From positions 1,364,001 through 1,428,000 of the forward strand of contig JBAIAA010000022.1 of NCBI GenBank assembly GCA_037893245.1: a stretch of DNA of 64,000 nt, in the 5' to 3' direction. This document shows positions 42,986 through 52,779 of this stretch, one piece after another. Both the position numbers and the translations under genes were made by a program. A model generated the notes under the pieces. The model searched no databases. It was not told the origin of the DNA and saw only the letters and a list, made by a program, of their open reading frames with translations. The stretch comes from Crossaster papposus (Eukaryota > Echinodermata > Asteroidea > Velatida > Solasteridae). The first letter of the stretch is position 1, and each line of letters begins with the position of its first letter.

Positions 42986-45501
42986 TGTAATGGGATGAAA
43001 TTGCAGGCCCCCCTTTTTTTTTAAAACTCCTAGTTTACCTAGTCCAGCTCGGACTAGGGCGAGTCTAGGGGTGGGTGGTTGGCTGGTGGTGTGTGATGAG
43101 TGGGTGATTGGTAGCAGGCTATGCAATCAATCACGGCGCGTTGAGGAAGGGCTGTCCAGAGGTCGGTGACCATACCCAAGAAAGTGTTTGGGCACTTGGC
43201 CACTGGACTCCGACAGAGGAAAGTTGTTAGAATTAACCTCCCAAGTTTCTTCAGTTTATGCGCTTTGCCTCTGTCGGATATCTGCATTGGATTGCGCCAG
43301 CCCAGCTCATCAACATACTTAATTATATGTTCATTCCCTGTCCTGCTCTAGGTGAGTTTGATTTTACTTTTGTCTTTCTTATACTCCTAGGCTTACGAGT
43401 TATTCTTTAAGTTTCTGAAGTAAAGATCAGATTGTAATTTTACATTTAATTTGAACAATCACTGCATAGTTTCTAGTGTGTGAGGATAGTGTTTTAGATT
43501 TTGATTATTGAAGTCCTAGAACAGAAGTTACTTTTTTGTTTATAAGCTCTTATTCTGAATTGATAATTGTTGAATTGTTGCTTTCCATGTTCTTTTAACT
43601 TTTGAATGCTTGCAAAATGTGAATGACATTTTGCCACAGTGTCATTTTGCCTTGAACTTGATTTATCTAATGTTGCTTTAATATCTGCATTATTGTCGTA
43701 ATATGAGAAAGGAATACAGTACTCTTTTAGAACACATTTCTCTAATCCTGGTTGCATCGTCAAAGCATAGAGCATCTGTTCCTTGCTCTATGGTCAAAGC
43801 ATAGAGCAAGGAGGTCAAAGTTGATATTTCCTTAGTACACGTTTCAAGAGGCACTGCATTCTCTAATCCTGGCTGCATCATCCCCCAGGGTAGTTTAATA
43901 ACCACTTTAATTTAAAGTTGATGTACTTGAAGACTAAAGGTTACTCTTTAGTTTCTTATTGTCCGCAGTTTATCCTTGGGTTGTCCCATGGTTTGTCGAA
44001 GACCAGATACTTTTTACTACGGCCTAAGAGTTTTATTGATTGATTGCTCCCACCTGTTGCTTGTTTAGAAACAACTTATTCCTTGTAGTACTTTTTATAT
44101 CTTTTTATGATCCTGGCAAGAGACAAAGAATAGTTTTGTATTTGTTTCATTGATTTTAGTTTTGTGCGTTTATCTTTCTTTTGATTTACTGAAACTAAAC
44201 TTTTAGTAGGTAATTATGTTGATCATAGTTTGATATATCTTTGATTTTACTTTCTTTTTGCTTTTTAATCCTTAGCATTTACTTTTAGTTTAGACTTCTT
44301 GAAAGTATACTAAATCATTTTTTGTATTTAATTGTTGCTTAAAGGAAAGCAATTCTTGTGTTCTTCATAGTTTGTCGAACAGCCTTATATCATGGTAGCA
44401 ATGAGTCATTGTTCCATGAAATGTCCTAGCTTTACCACAAACTATGCAAGAAGTGTTCCTTAATGGGTTTTTAAGTAGCAATCATCGACTGGTCCATTAT
44501 TTAGCCTTGGGCCCTGGTCTGTTTAGCAGACCGCACTGACCGGCGCAATAGGAACATTCCCCAGTCATTTTTGTTTCACATTTACTTTATTTTTAAGATG
44601 AAAGGTTTCCTTCTTGTTAAAGGACGATAGGTTTTAGTATTAAGTATTTAATTTTAGTGTATTTTATATTTTTGGATGGCATAGGATTAATTGTAGACTT
44701 GGCCACTGGACTCCGACAGAGGAAAGTTGTTAGAATTAACCTCCCAAGTTTCTTCAGTTTATGCGCTTTGCCTCTGTCGGATATCTGCGTTGGATTGCGC
44801 CAGCCCAGCTCATCAACATACTTAATTATATGTTCATTCCCTGTCCTGCTCTAGGCCGAGTCAAAAAGAGCCAGCGGGACAACAAAACGTCAAGTTTCCT
44901 GTGGGCTGATCCCAAGGCAGGAGATAGCCAGCAGGACAGCAAATCGTCGAATCGTCTCCTTCATTACTCCACCTTCTGGTTGTTACGGAAACAATAATCC
45001 TGTCCCCTGATCAAGGACAAGGAACTGTTTCCGTACCCCTTCAAGCCCTCATCATCAACTTCAACGCCCCCCTAACTGCTTCAACTCTACCGGAAGAACT
45101 TTCTTGGTTTATCTTCCCAAGTTCCAGTCTTCAGTCTTCCAGTCTTCATCTTCTCCAAGTGCGCCATCGTCTACACCCACCCAGATAGGCCATTCATTCA
45201 TTTCTTTTATATATATATCTACATTGTATTAAATTAACTTGTGTCGTATAATTGCTTTCTTCTTTTATATTTGTCGAGACCCGCCGGGTTTTTAATTTTG
45301 CTTTTAGTTGAGATATTTAATGCATAATATGCTCACCTAATGTTTACATACAGCGTTGTAAATCGCCTCTCCCTTTTTTCGTAGTCGGGAAAAGAATAAA
45401 CATACTTTCTTCCTTTTTTTACAAGACCATTCAGCGTGTCCCTTGTAAAAATTTATTATGTATCAGCACAGCGTGCGCTAGCCGCACTTAAACCTGTTAC
45501 A
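42986..45501 (+). repeat. Element B 3' LTR, long form with duplicated module
   Basis: 2516 bp. The module ending CATTCCCTGTCCTGCTCTAG occurs twice (about 43196-43351 and 44700-44855). The first copy is followed by GTGAGTTTG, a consensus splice donor; the second copy ends with a pyrimidine-rich CTGCTCTAG like an acceptor. So the 1.5 kb between the module ends reads as a GT-AG intron. Outside this segment it matches the 5' LTR closely. Confidence 0.9.
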
Positions 45502-45505
45502 CTAC

Positions 45506-45622
45506 GGTGGCCCACAACTGTCACGACCAAAGTCAAAGCGTCAAGGCCAAAGCAAAAGCGTCACGGAAATAGACAAAGCCTACCATACGGATTGATTAAA
45601 GGAAACATATAATACGGATTTT
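45506..45622. other. Foldback core, right portion
   Basis: Sequence between the target duplication of element B and the right minisatellite arm. It contains short AAAGC(A/G)TCA-type repeats (AAAGTCAAAGCGTCAAGG). No gene. Confidence 0.55.
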
Positions 45623-46683
45623 GTCGTCATCCCGGGATATATTATCTCAGGATGTCGTCATCCTACTCCCAGGATGTCGTCATCCCGCGATATATTATCT
45701 CAGGATGTCGTCATCCTACTTTCAACATGTCGTCATCCCGCGATATATTATCTCAGGATGTCGTCATCCTATTTTCAACATGTCGTCATCCTGCGATATA
45801 TTATCTCAGGATGTCGTCATCCTACTTTTAGCATGTCGTCATCCCGCGATATGTTATCTCGGGATGTCGTCATCCTACTATCAGGATGTCGTCATCCCGC
45901 GATATTATTATCTCAGGATGTCGTCATCCTACTTTCAACATGTCGTCATCCCGCGACATATTATCTCAGGATGTCGTCATCCTATTTTCAACATGTCGTC
46001 ATCCCGCGATATATTATCTCAGGATGTCGTCATCCTACTTTTAGCATGTCGTCATCCCGCGATATGTTATCTCGAGATGTCGTCATCCTACTCTCAGGAT
46101 GTCGTCATCCCGCGATATATTATCTCAGGATGTCGTCATCCTACTTTCAACATGTCGTCATCCCGCGATATATTATCTCAGGACGTCGTCATCCTATTTT
46201 CAACATGTCGTCATCCCGCGATATATTATCTCAGGATGTCGTCATCCTACTCTCAGGATGTAGTCATCCCGCGATATATTATCTCAGGATGTCGTCATCC
46301 TACTTTTAGCATGTCGTCATCCCGCGATATATTATCTCAGGATGTCGTCATCCCGCGATATGTTATCTCAGGATGTCGTCATCCTATTTTCAACATGTCG
46401 TCATCCCTCGATATATTATCTCAGGATGTCGTCACCCTTCTTTTAGCATGTCGTCATCCCGCGATATATTATCTCGGGATGTCGTCATCCCGCGATATGT
46501 TATCTCGGGATGTCGTCATCCTACTTTCAGCATGTCGTCATCACGCGATATATTATCTCAGGATGTCGCCATTACGCGAACAAATATTAAAGGATGTCGT
46601 CATTTTGCCTCTATTATGTCGTCATCCTGAGATAAAATGTGTCCGGATGTAAACAAGTCGGATGGCACTTCCAGAGCTCCGTA
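45623..46683. repeat. Foldback right arm: about 18 copies of the 53-bp repeat plus unique end
   Basis: Inverted relative to the left arm; units read TCGTCATCCCGCGATATAT, TATCTCAGGATGTCGTC and ATCCTACTTTCAACATG. The last 115 bp (to 46683) mirror 35161-35280. It is longer than the left arm (about 18 against 7 units), so copy number has changed since insertion. A 343-codon open frame across it is an artefact of the stop-free unit. Confidence 0.9.
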
Positions 46684-46734
46684 GAAAAACTCTCATATCA
46701 AAGTTTTCAATTGTAGAAGACCACTTATTTAGGG

Positions 46735-46975
46735 CTGTGGAGTGGCATCGTGGCCGGGAGCATACAATTTGTGGTCTGCTGGTAATTCTGCAGATTGTGG
46801 GTTCGAGTCCAACCTGGGGTTGTGCGTGTGCCTCTGCTTCTCCCCACCCAGGCGTAAATGGGTACCTGTGAGGGCAGAGATGGTCATTGGAATAGCTTCT
46901 TTGCGCCGAAATGGCAGCATCGAGGTGTATACTCCCCTGGGAGCTGAGATGGTATTTGGAATATTTCACTGTACA
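46735..46975 (+). mobile_element. tRNA-derived SINE
   Basis: A-box-like GTGGCATCGTGGCCGGGA, B box GGTTCGAGTCC at 46800-46810, and a body shared with 13822-14132 (CTTCTCCCCACCCAGG, GGTACCTGTGAGGGCAGAG, GAGATGGTATTTGGAAT). The 3' end is truncated. Confidence 0.8.
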
Positions 46976-47073
46976 AGTACCTGCTATTATTATCGAGTGG
47001 AAAATGGCTGGGAACCGGTCAACAGCCATTAATCACACCTTAAATAGTTGGTTACCTATCATTTTCTCTGTAG

Positions 47074-47541
47074 GGATACATTTTTACAGGGACGTTGGGG
47101 TGTTGTGGCTGACTGCACACGATGGTTCCCTCGGCCGTAAGCTACTTGATGGTGCCAACCAGACAGGGATCAGTGTCATCATCTGAGCCCGCGGAAGCTC
47201 CTTTTTGCCCAGCAGACCTTGGCTCAGCGCCAAGGATGCAGAATATTGGACGACCTCGTTGACGATCTATCACATCGTATTTACACTAGCCACCGAAGCC
47301 GACAGGACCATCAATGCTAAGAAAGTCTTGCTCCGCACTGGGGCCTCAACTGCTGTGGGAGACCTACTACCCGCTGGGTTGCAACTTGATATAACGGCCA
47401 AGTCTCAAGTCGTGGTGCTTCTGTAGTTGATAGAAGATGACAGGGACAGGCTCCAGGGCATGCCTTCCTTAGACGTCCATGAGGGAGAAACGGACTTGGG
47501 ACAAGACTGCTACATTTTGCCACCGATTCCGTACCCAAACG
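47074..47541 (+). pseudogene. FAD-dependent oxidoreductase (DAO/DadA type), damaged exon
   Basis: After an acceptor TTTTCTCTGTAG the plus strand reads DVGVLWLTAHDGSLGRKLL and TGISVI, then (after a shift at 47184) RKLLFAQQTLAQRQGCRI and DDLVDDLSHRI, then (shift near 47285) LATEADRTINAKKVLL, TGASTAVGDLLPAG, a TAG at 47424-47426, and DDRDRLQGMPS to DCYILPPIPYPNG before the donor GTAAAT. The pieces fit the substrate/FAD domain of DAO-fold oxidoreductases, flavoenzymes that oxidise amines or amino acids. Two frameshifts and one nonsense codon suggest a pseudogene, though long-read errors are possible. No upstream exons are visible; the transposon cluster ends 390 bp before it. Confidence 0.6.
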
Positions 47542-47994
47542 GTAAATATTACCATGTATATGTGACTAATGAATGTAATCATTAAGAGATCAGGCCATTA
47601 GATAATCTAGCTGGATTTTGACATCTTTATGAGTAAACACACTCCTCCCATGTCTAGCCTAGTCTGGTTCCTAGACTTCAAATGGTGTCCAGTATTACAA
47701 CGAGCAGCGAATCTTGCGTACCTCCTGAGATTCCCTCCTGAGATATGCAAATGATATGCATGACGTGTATAGGTCTGAATCCCGCCTTGTAAATTCAAAG
47801 TCACAACGGTAATGTTTGTGCGCAACCAACCTATAGATTGCAAAATGGGAATAGCTATAAAATAGCTATGAATGGGAAAATAGCTATGAATTTCCAATTT
47901 TAGTAATAAAGAGCTTTGATTCTTACTGAATTTGGATTTTGAATTCTTACTGAATCTCTGGCAAATACCAATAAATATTGCTCAGACCCAACCA

Positions 47995-48120
47995 TTTGAC
48001 TTATGACTCAGACTCGGACTCTACCTGTTTGATTCAGGACTCGCACTCAAGACTCGACAGTGGTGACTGGGACTCTGACTCAGACTCAATGTTTGGTGAC
48101 TCAAACCCAAGTCTCCCCTA
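47995..48120. repeat. Degenerate GACTC-rich tandem sequence
   Basis: Repeated ACTCAGACTCGGACTC, AGGACTCGCACTCAAGACTC and similar units. It resembles the inner sequence of hAT-like elements such as 8719-9261, but no CAGGG end is visible here. It lies in the intron between the first two oxidoreductase exons. Confidence 0.6.
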
Positions 48121-48262
48121 ACTCACTTGCTGCAACCAAGCGAGAGGAGAACTTGTGCTTGGCGTCCGCGCTGATCATTTGTTAGTCCCAATGAAACCAC
48201 CATACTATTCCTATTGAATACATGTAGCTAAATGTTGTTTTCTTTCCCCAAATGTTTTGTAG

Positions 48263-48406
48263 GTAAGTGGTACCTGAAAATAGGTCACGGTAAAGTGGGT
48301 GAGAAAGATATGACAACTAAGGAGCAAATGAAGGCCTGGTACTTTGGTCATTGTGATCAACCAACGTCAGATAGACTCCTGCAGTTCCTACAAGGCATAA
48401 TTCCTG
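48263..48406 (+). CDS. FAD-dependent oxidoreductase, penultimate exon
   Basis: 144 bp between acceptor CAAATGTTTTGTAG and donor GTAGGT, phase 1 at both ends. It joins to the previous exon as PNG-KWYLKIGHGKVGEKDM and continues to WYFGHCDQPTSDRLL and FLQGIIPG. The PIPYPNGKWYLKIGHG stretch is typical of the substrate-binding face of DAO/DadA-type enzymes. The exon is free of stops and in frame with its neighbours. Confidence 0.7.
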
Positions 48407-48504
48407 GTAGGTGATCCGTTGGACTCCATCGATCTTATTACTGTGTAAAAACTATAGATAACAATAATAATAATTGTAAAACGCACGTATCCAACAATAC
48501 TGGC

Positions 48505-48625
48505 GCTTGTGTCACTACAATATTATTACCCCTGCTCATTGTGCACACGAAACATTCCAAATACCATCTCGGCTCCGTGGGCAGTATACAGCTGGATGCA
48601 GCCATTTCGCCGCAAGGCAGCTGCG
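48505..48625 (-). mobile_element. SINE fragment, minus strand
   Basis: On the minus strand CGAAATGGCTGCATCC and GCCGAGATGGTATTTGGAA match the 3' part of the SINE family at 13822 and 46735. It sits in the last intron of the oxidoreductase gene. Confidence 0.7.
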
Positions 48626-48956
48626 ACACGTCCTGTGAGCTTTTTCACAAAACACATTGGCGCGTCGTAGGTGTAATTTAATGCGAGGAATCGTAGTGCC
48701 CCGTTATATTGAGCGCCGTCACCACAAAACTAGTCAATAATTACTATCGGCAGGTTTTACAAAACGGTGGGATAAAACAAAAGTAAATCACAAATTTATT
48801 ACAAGTATATCCAGTGAAGTGCAGCATATTGAAATGGAACTATGCATCCATTCAAAAATGTTCGTTCTATGTTTTTGTCGCCTTTTCATCAAGTTGCCGT
48901 GATTGCCTCTGGATATTAAACCGAAAAAGATGCAACACTTTTTATTACCGTTGCAG

Positions 48957-49201
48957 ATCTGAAGCCACTTTCCATTCACATCGATACTTGCGTGACTACC
49001 ACCACACCTACGCGGCTACTCGACTGCGACATGGTCGGCCCTGGGCTTGGCGTGCTCAGTGGCTGTAACGAGGTCGGGGCCAAGTCCTCAGATGAGATCA
49101 GCCACATGGCAGCTAACATGATACTGAAGGGAGAGTGGGACTATGACATGCCGAGAGAGAAGTTTAGAGTGAAGTGGAAACCGAAAACTGAGAGGTCATG
49201 A
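48957..49201 (+). CDS. FAD-dependent oxidoreductase, last exon
   Basis: Starts after acceptor TTTTTATTACCGTTGCAG in phase 1 and runs to TGA at 49199-49201. It encodes HIDTCVTTTTPTRLLDCD, then GPGLGVLSGCNEVGAKSSDE and MAANMILKGEW, ending WKPKTERS. The GC(N)xVGAKSSDEI run is the C-terminal FAD-contacting segment of DAO-fold enzymes. It is intact, unlike the first visible exon. The absence of a mitochondrial signal or N-terminal GxGxxG in view means cofactor binding cannot be fully assessed. Confidence 0.72.
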
Positions 49202-49676
49202 TGCTTATAATTAATATCCTAGGAATCCTATAATTGCTAACTAACAAAGTATCAAACGCTTTATACTTGCAGTTAATTGCACAGCCGAATGGTTTATAAC
49301 AATAGAGTCTATCATGTGCACGTACATGTACAGTATAGCCACACACAGCGAACATTTAATTTATACCAAATGGAGCAAATGCTAATATTCTACCTTACTT
49401 TTTTATTTATACAGATGCTATTAAATGCTTACAAATTGGGAATTGAAGAAAAATATTCTATTTTGTATTCATCCATTGACTTTAGCTGGGTTTGGACCTC
49501 CAGTTACGCTGCACTGGTATCAGTATATCTGAACATTTTATTAAAAATGAATATTAAAAACAGTAAATTGTATATTTAAAAAAAAACATTTGAAACAACA
49601 TAAAATGGGTAAATATGTTTATTCAGTAACGATATGTTTATATGCCAGTAGTAGTATGGCGGACATGTATGAACAT
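49202..49676 (+). other. Probable 3' UTR and flank of the oxidoreductase gene
   Basis: AT-rich sequence with ATTAAA at about 49542 as a possible polyadenylation signal. A short frame at 49277-49579 has no recognisable domain. Confidence 0.35.
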
Positions 49677-49680
49677 TTAA

Positions 49681-50000
49681 AGGACTAGGATACACCATTG
49701 GTAATTGCTTAAATTATTATGAATGGGTGAATTTGGGGGGTTCGGTTGTATTTTATAGTAAATAACGTTTACCTGGCCTGTCCGAAGTTTTACAATCATG
49801 GATGCCGAGAAAAGCAAGAAAAACGGCTTTCTTTTTCAACCAAAGTCGGGCTGTTATTATTATGTTTTGTCGCATTCGCCAGCGGGCGATTGTGAATTTG
49901 TTTAAACAATTCTGAACAATTACACGATATCTACCATAATCATTTTGCTGGATGCCTAGAATCATTTTTTCTTTCTTTCAAATAAGTAAGATATTTATTA
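49681..50000 (+). mobile_element. Dispersed repeat of the CAATTGCTTAAAT family
   Basis: Begins at TTAA-AGG like the copies at 9703 and 34299. Shares ACACCATTGGTAATTGCTT with the minus copy, and GCCGAGAAAAGCAAGAAAA and CAAATAAGTAAGATATTT with both. The far end is uncertain. Confidence 0.7.
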
Positions 50001-50232
50001 GTACGTCGATAGTACATTGTACAACTAATTAACTGCATTAAATCGTATTGAAACAAGGTTTAGAATTAAACACCAAATGTATTTCAGCTAATGCGACAAG
50101 TGTCGAGTGTGGAATAAAAACATACGCAACCTATAAAACAAGTTCTATACAAATATTACTTTTGATTAAATTGTTTTTCATGTAGTTTTTATGTCGGTTT
50201 GTAAGGTGTTTTGAAACTTTTAATGAAGACTA

Positions 50233-50578
50233 AAGCCGTGTTCCCATTGGACTTTTTCTTCCGCGGCCACGCGGAAACTTACCGCGGAATTCCTTAGCGT
50301 GAATCTACCACGCGTTCCCACCTGGACTTATATTCCGCGACGGAACGGTTCATTCGCTGTTCGAGACTGGCAGAATGTCACACATTGCGGCCCTGATAAT
50401 TTACCGTGGCTGCGCGGAAGTCTTCCGCGACCTCTTTCGGCCTGTTCATTTTACATCACGGTCGCGGTAAATTGACAGGGAGGTCAGTTTACCGTGCGTC
50501 CCCATTGGATTTAATTTTGTCATTCTAAAGAAAAGTCGCGGTACTCTAACACAATTAAGTCCAATGGGAACATGGCTT
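50233..50578. mobile_element. AAGCC-family MITE, TA-flanked, short form
   Basis: AAGCCGTGTTCCCATTGGAC and the inverted GTCCAATGGGAACATGGCTT are flanked by TA on both sides (50231-50232 and 50579-50580). It shares CTTCCGCGGCCACGCGG, AACGGTTCATTC and TCTTCCGCGACCTCTTTCG blocks with the nested element at 4726-5441. It lies just downstream of the C1q-like gene. Confidence 0.85.
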
Positions 50579-50662
50579 TAGACGCTTAACAAATATTAAT
50601 TATTATGACATTGAATATTATTTCTTTTTAATACGACTACTGTTTAAGCAATTATTTATTAT

Positions 50663-51499
50663 TTATTCGGGGTAAAGGAGGAAGCCACTGAATGAGGTGT
50701 AGTGAGGGGTGGAAACACTATACGCCCTACCGTACAAGGTAAGCCCCACCGTGTCTCCTCGCTGCAGAACCAGCACCGCGCTCCCAGACACCTGCTCACT
50801 GTAACTTGGATCATTGCTATAGCCAGTGACAACATAGTCGTCGTTCTTCCGGAGATGAACGATCAGGCGGCTGCTGGAATATTTGTTCACAGAAAACGTA
50901 AACACGTAGGTGCCCGGCACAGTACACGTGAACGTGCCGGTCCCGAGATCGAATCTGGTACTCGGCAGAAGCGTCTCGGTCTGCTGGAAGGGCAAACGGG
51001 TGTCGTGACTCGTAGAGGTATCAGAGGTGCTCGTCCTCACCGAGGTGAATGCTACCCGCTGGTTGGAGTCGTCTGGTGTCTCCCCTGGCTCACCCTTCTG
51101 ACCTTTGACACCAGTCTGACCAGGACTTCCGACTACACCCTGCAGACCTTTCGGACCTATCTTGCCGGGCTGGCCTATCCTATCGTCACCTTTAGGCCCA
51201 GCGTTCCCAAGTGCTCCCCGCTCACCCATTGGACCGATTGGCCCGATATCGCCATTTTGACCCGGCTGACCTGCGTCGCCCTTTGACCCCGGCTGGCCGT
51301 AGGGTCCCATCGGTCCGACCTGCCCATTTAAACCTGGTATACCATGTGCGGCAGCAGGTCCCTGGCAGCACATCGGACACGCCTGAGACGCTGGAACATC
51401 ACCGTCCGTGGCAACCGGCCCAGTGACGGAAGCTCGGAGCTTGACAGAGTTGCCCAGAAGGAGGGCGATTGAAAGAACGGTTGCCACCAAGATCTTCAT
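50663..51499 (-). CDS. Secreted collagen-like C1q-domain protein
   Basis: 278 codons from ATG at 51499 to TAA at 50663. I chose the second methionine of the frame because it starts a clean signal peptide (MKILVATVLSIALLLGNS) and because TATTTTATACAG, an acceptor-like sequence, ends one base before it, so the upstream frame is probably intron. After a CPMCCQG cysteine cluster comes a collagen stretch of about 25 G-X-Y triplets (GIPGLNGQVGPMGPYGQPG and on to KGQKGEPGETP), with one interruption at GDDRIGQPG. A C-terminal C1q domain (about residues 145-278) follows, with RVAFTSVRTS, FTCTVPGTYVFTFSV and SFSGFLLYPE. Such proteins trimerise and act as secreted pattern-recognition or complement-like lectins. 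AATAAA overlaps the stop codon, so the 3' UTR may be extremely short or a later signal is used. Confidence 0.92.
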   Translation of the reverse strand: MKILVATVLSIALLLGNSVKLRASVTGPVATDGDVPASQACPMCCQGPAAAHGIPGLNGQVGPMGPYGQPGSKGDAGQPGQNGDIGPIGPMGERGALGNAGPKGDDRIGQPGKIGPKGLQGVVGSPGQTGVKGQKGEPGETPDDSNQRVAFTSVRTSTSDTSTSHDTRLPFQQTETLLPSTRFDLGTGTFTCTVPGTYVFTFSVNKYSSSRLIVHLRKNDDYVVTGYSNDPSYSEQVSGSAVLVLQRGDTVGLTLYGRAYSVSTPHYTSFSGFLLYPE

Positions 51500-51770
51500 T
51501 CTGTATAAAATACCAAAAGTACACAATATAAATCACAAAAGGGACTAATTATTAAACAGAAAAAGAAGCAAAAAAAAATGAATTAAAAGGTTCTCGGGTA
51601 GAGCGCATACAAAATAACTTCAGATGTTCGTTTTGGTCGGTTTGTATAAAGCGGCCAAACAAATTTGACGGAACAACTTTTTTGAGGAAGAGTGTCGTAC
51701 GGGTTTTGAATCAAGCTATAAAGTAGGGCCAACCCCACCTCTCCTCTTCTCCAGAAATTCATTATATTTG

Positions 51771-52223
51771 CACTTTAATTTCGTCCGCAAACATCGCCGA
51801 GCTCAACTCTTGATTCTCAATTTCAGAAATTACAAAGGGATTTGATTAAAGTTGCAGTATAATTTTAATTAGAGCATTGCGATTCGTTGTAAATTAATGT
51901 GTGGTTTTGGGTATTTTGCTTTGGTTTTATTTTAATAGATTTAGACGCTGTTGTCGTTGCATTTTGTTCTGTTTACTATCAAACGTTATGGTTAATTTTT
52001 GTATTTAAATGACCAAGAGTCTTAAAACAAACGACAAAAAACACCAAAATTAGTTATTTTTTTATTTAATTTCGAAAGCCCTGTGAAACGAATTTCACGA
52101 TTTTAGGAGGAATCAGAAAGGTGTACAAATTGCAATAATACTTGATCTATAATGGAATTCATTGGTAACTATTTTTTAAATTGAGAATTGAGCTAGGCGA
52201 TGTTCGGGGACGAAAGTAAAGTG
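51771..52223. mobile_element. Inverted-repeat element upstream of the C1q gene
   Basis: CACTTTAATTTCGTCCGC at the left is matched inverted by GGGGACGAAAGTAAAGTG at the right. The arms extend about 45 bp through ACATCGCC, AGCTCAA and ATTCTCAATTT. No target duplication is clear. If the upstream exon at 54 kb is real, it lies in the first intron. Confidence 0.75.
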
Positions 52224-52779
52224 TCGTTATAAGAATGTGTGATACTAGTGTTAAAATAACTGGGAAAGATATAATATCCTGACTGAAAAACTCTGTAAAT
52301 ACGGTAATATTTAAGAATTTGTCTCGCTGATTGTTTAGCTATAGCTCCTCACAAGATACGTCAATGGTTTTGTTAAAAAATATAACGTTATTTGTTTATT
52401 TGTTTTTAATACAGTAAGGCCTACCTTGACGTGGTGTTCTTAATCAGAGCTCAGCCGCCGAGAAGAAATTTTAGTGACTGAAGTTGAATGTCACCTGAAA
52501 ATAATACAAAAAAACAAACACCTTAACTCACAACAAGTCTCTTTATTTGTTTATTTTAATGTATTTTTACAGCGCTTTGAGGCTGTTGTCAGCGTAAAGG
52601 CTATAATTTGTTTGTTTGTTTGTTGTTGATGTTGTGATATCATTATGTTTTATCAAAGCGAGCAGCTGTCCCTAAAAAGAAAGTAACAAAGATGATGACA
52701 AAATGGGGAGATAACAAGGGGAGTCTGTGGATGCAAAGAAGGAATACAATACATTTGACGTTTGCTCCATCCCTTTTAA

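Larger units (their letters stand above)
35934..45501 (+). mobile_element. Ty3/Gypsy LTR retrotransposon B (plus strand, nearly intact)
   Basis: 5' LTR 35934-36946, tRNA-Lys-type primer site, gag, pol in the -1 frame, 3' LTR 42986-45501. LTR ends are TGTAATG and TGTTACA. CTAC flanks both outer ends (35930-35933 and 45502-45505), a 4-bp target duplication inside the Foldback core. The only obvious coding lesion is a 1-nt deletion in the integrase region. The two LTRs differ in length by 1.5 kb. I see no canonical polypurine tract directly before the 3' LTR. Confidence 0.95.
35161..46683. mobile_element. Foldback-type element with minisatellite arms, split by Gypsy element B
   Basis: The left end TACGGAGTTCTGGAAGTGCC and the right end (inverted) TACGGAGCTCTGGAAGTGCC begin about 115 bp of unique inverted repeat. 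Long arrays of a 53-bp unit follow, in opposite orientation on the two sides. GAAAAA flanks both ends (35155-35160 and 46684-46689), a candidate 6-bp target duplication. Without element B it is about 1.95 kb. The architecture is that of Drosophila FB elements, whose inverted arms are tandem repeats. I see no transposase. Confidence 0.85.

Noticed and set aside
45621-46652. A 343-codon open frame (and 35209-35690 on the minus strand)
   Set aside because: It is the translation of the 53-bp Foldback arm repeat, which lacks stops in these frames. The peptide just cycles through the three frames of the unit.
35161-46683. CRISPR array (regular 53-bp repeats)
   Set aside because: The repeats are contiguous without unique spacers, and the context is a eukaryotic transposon.
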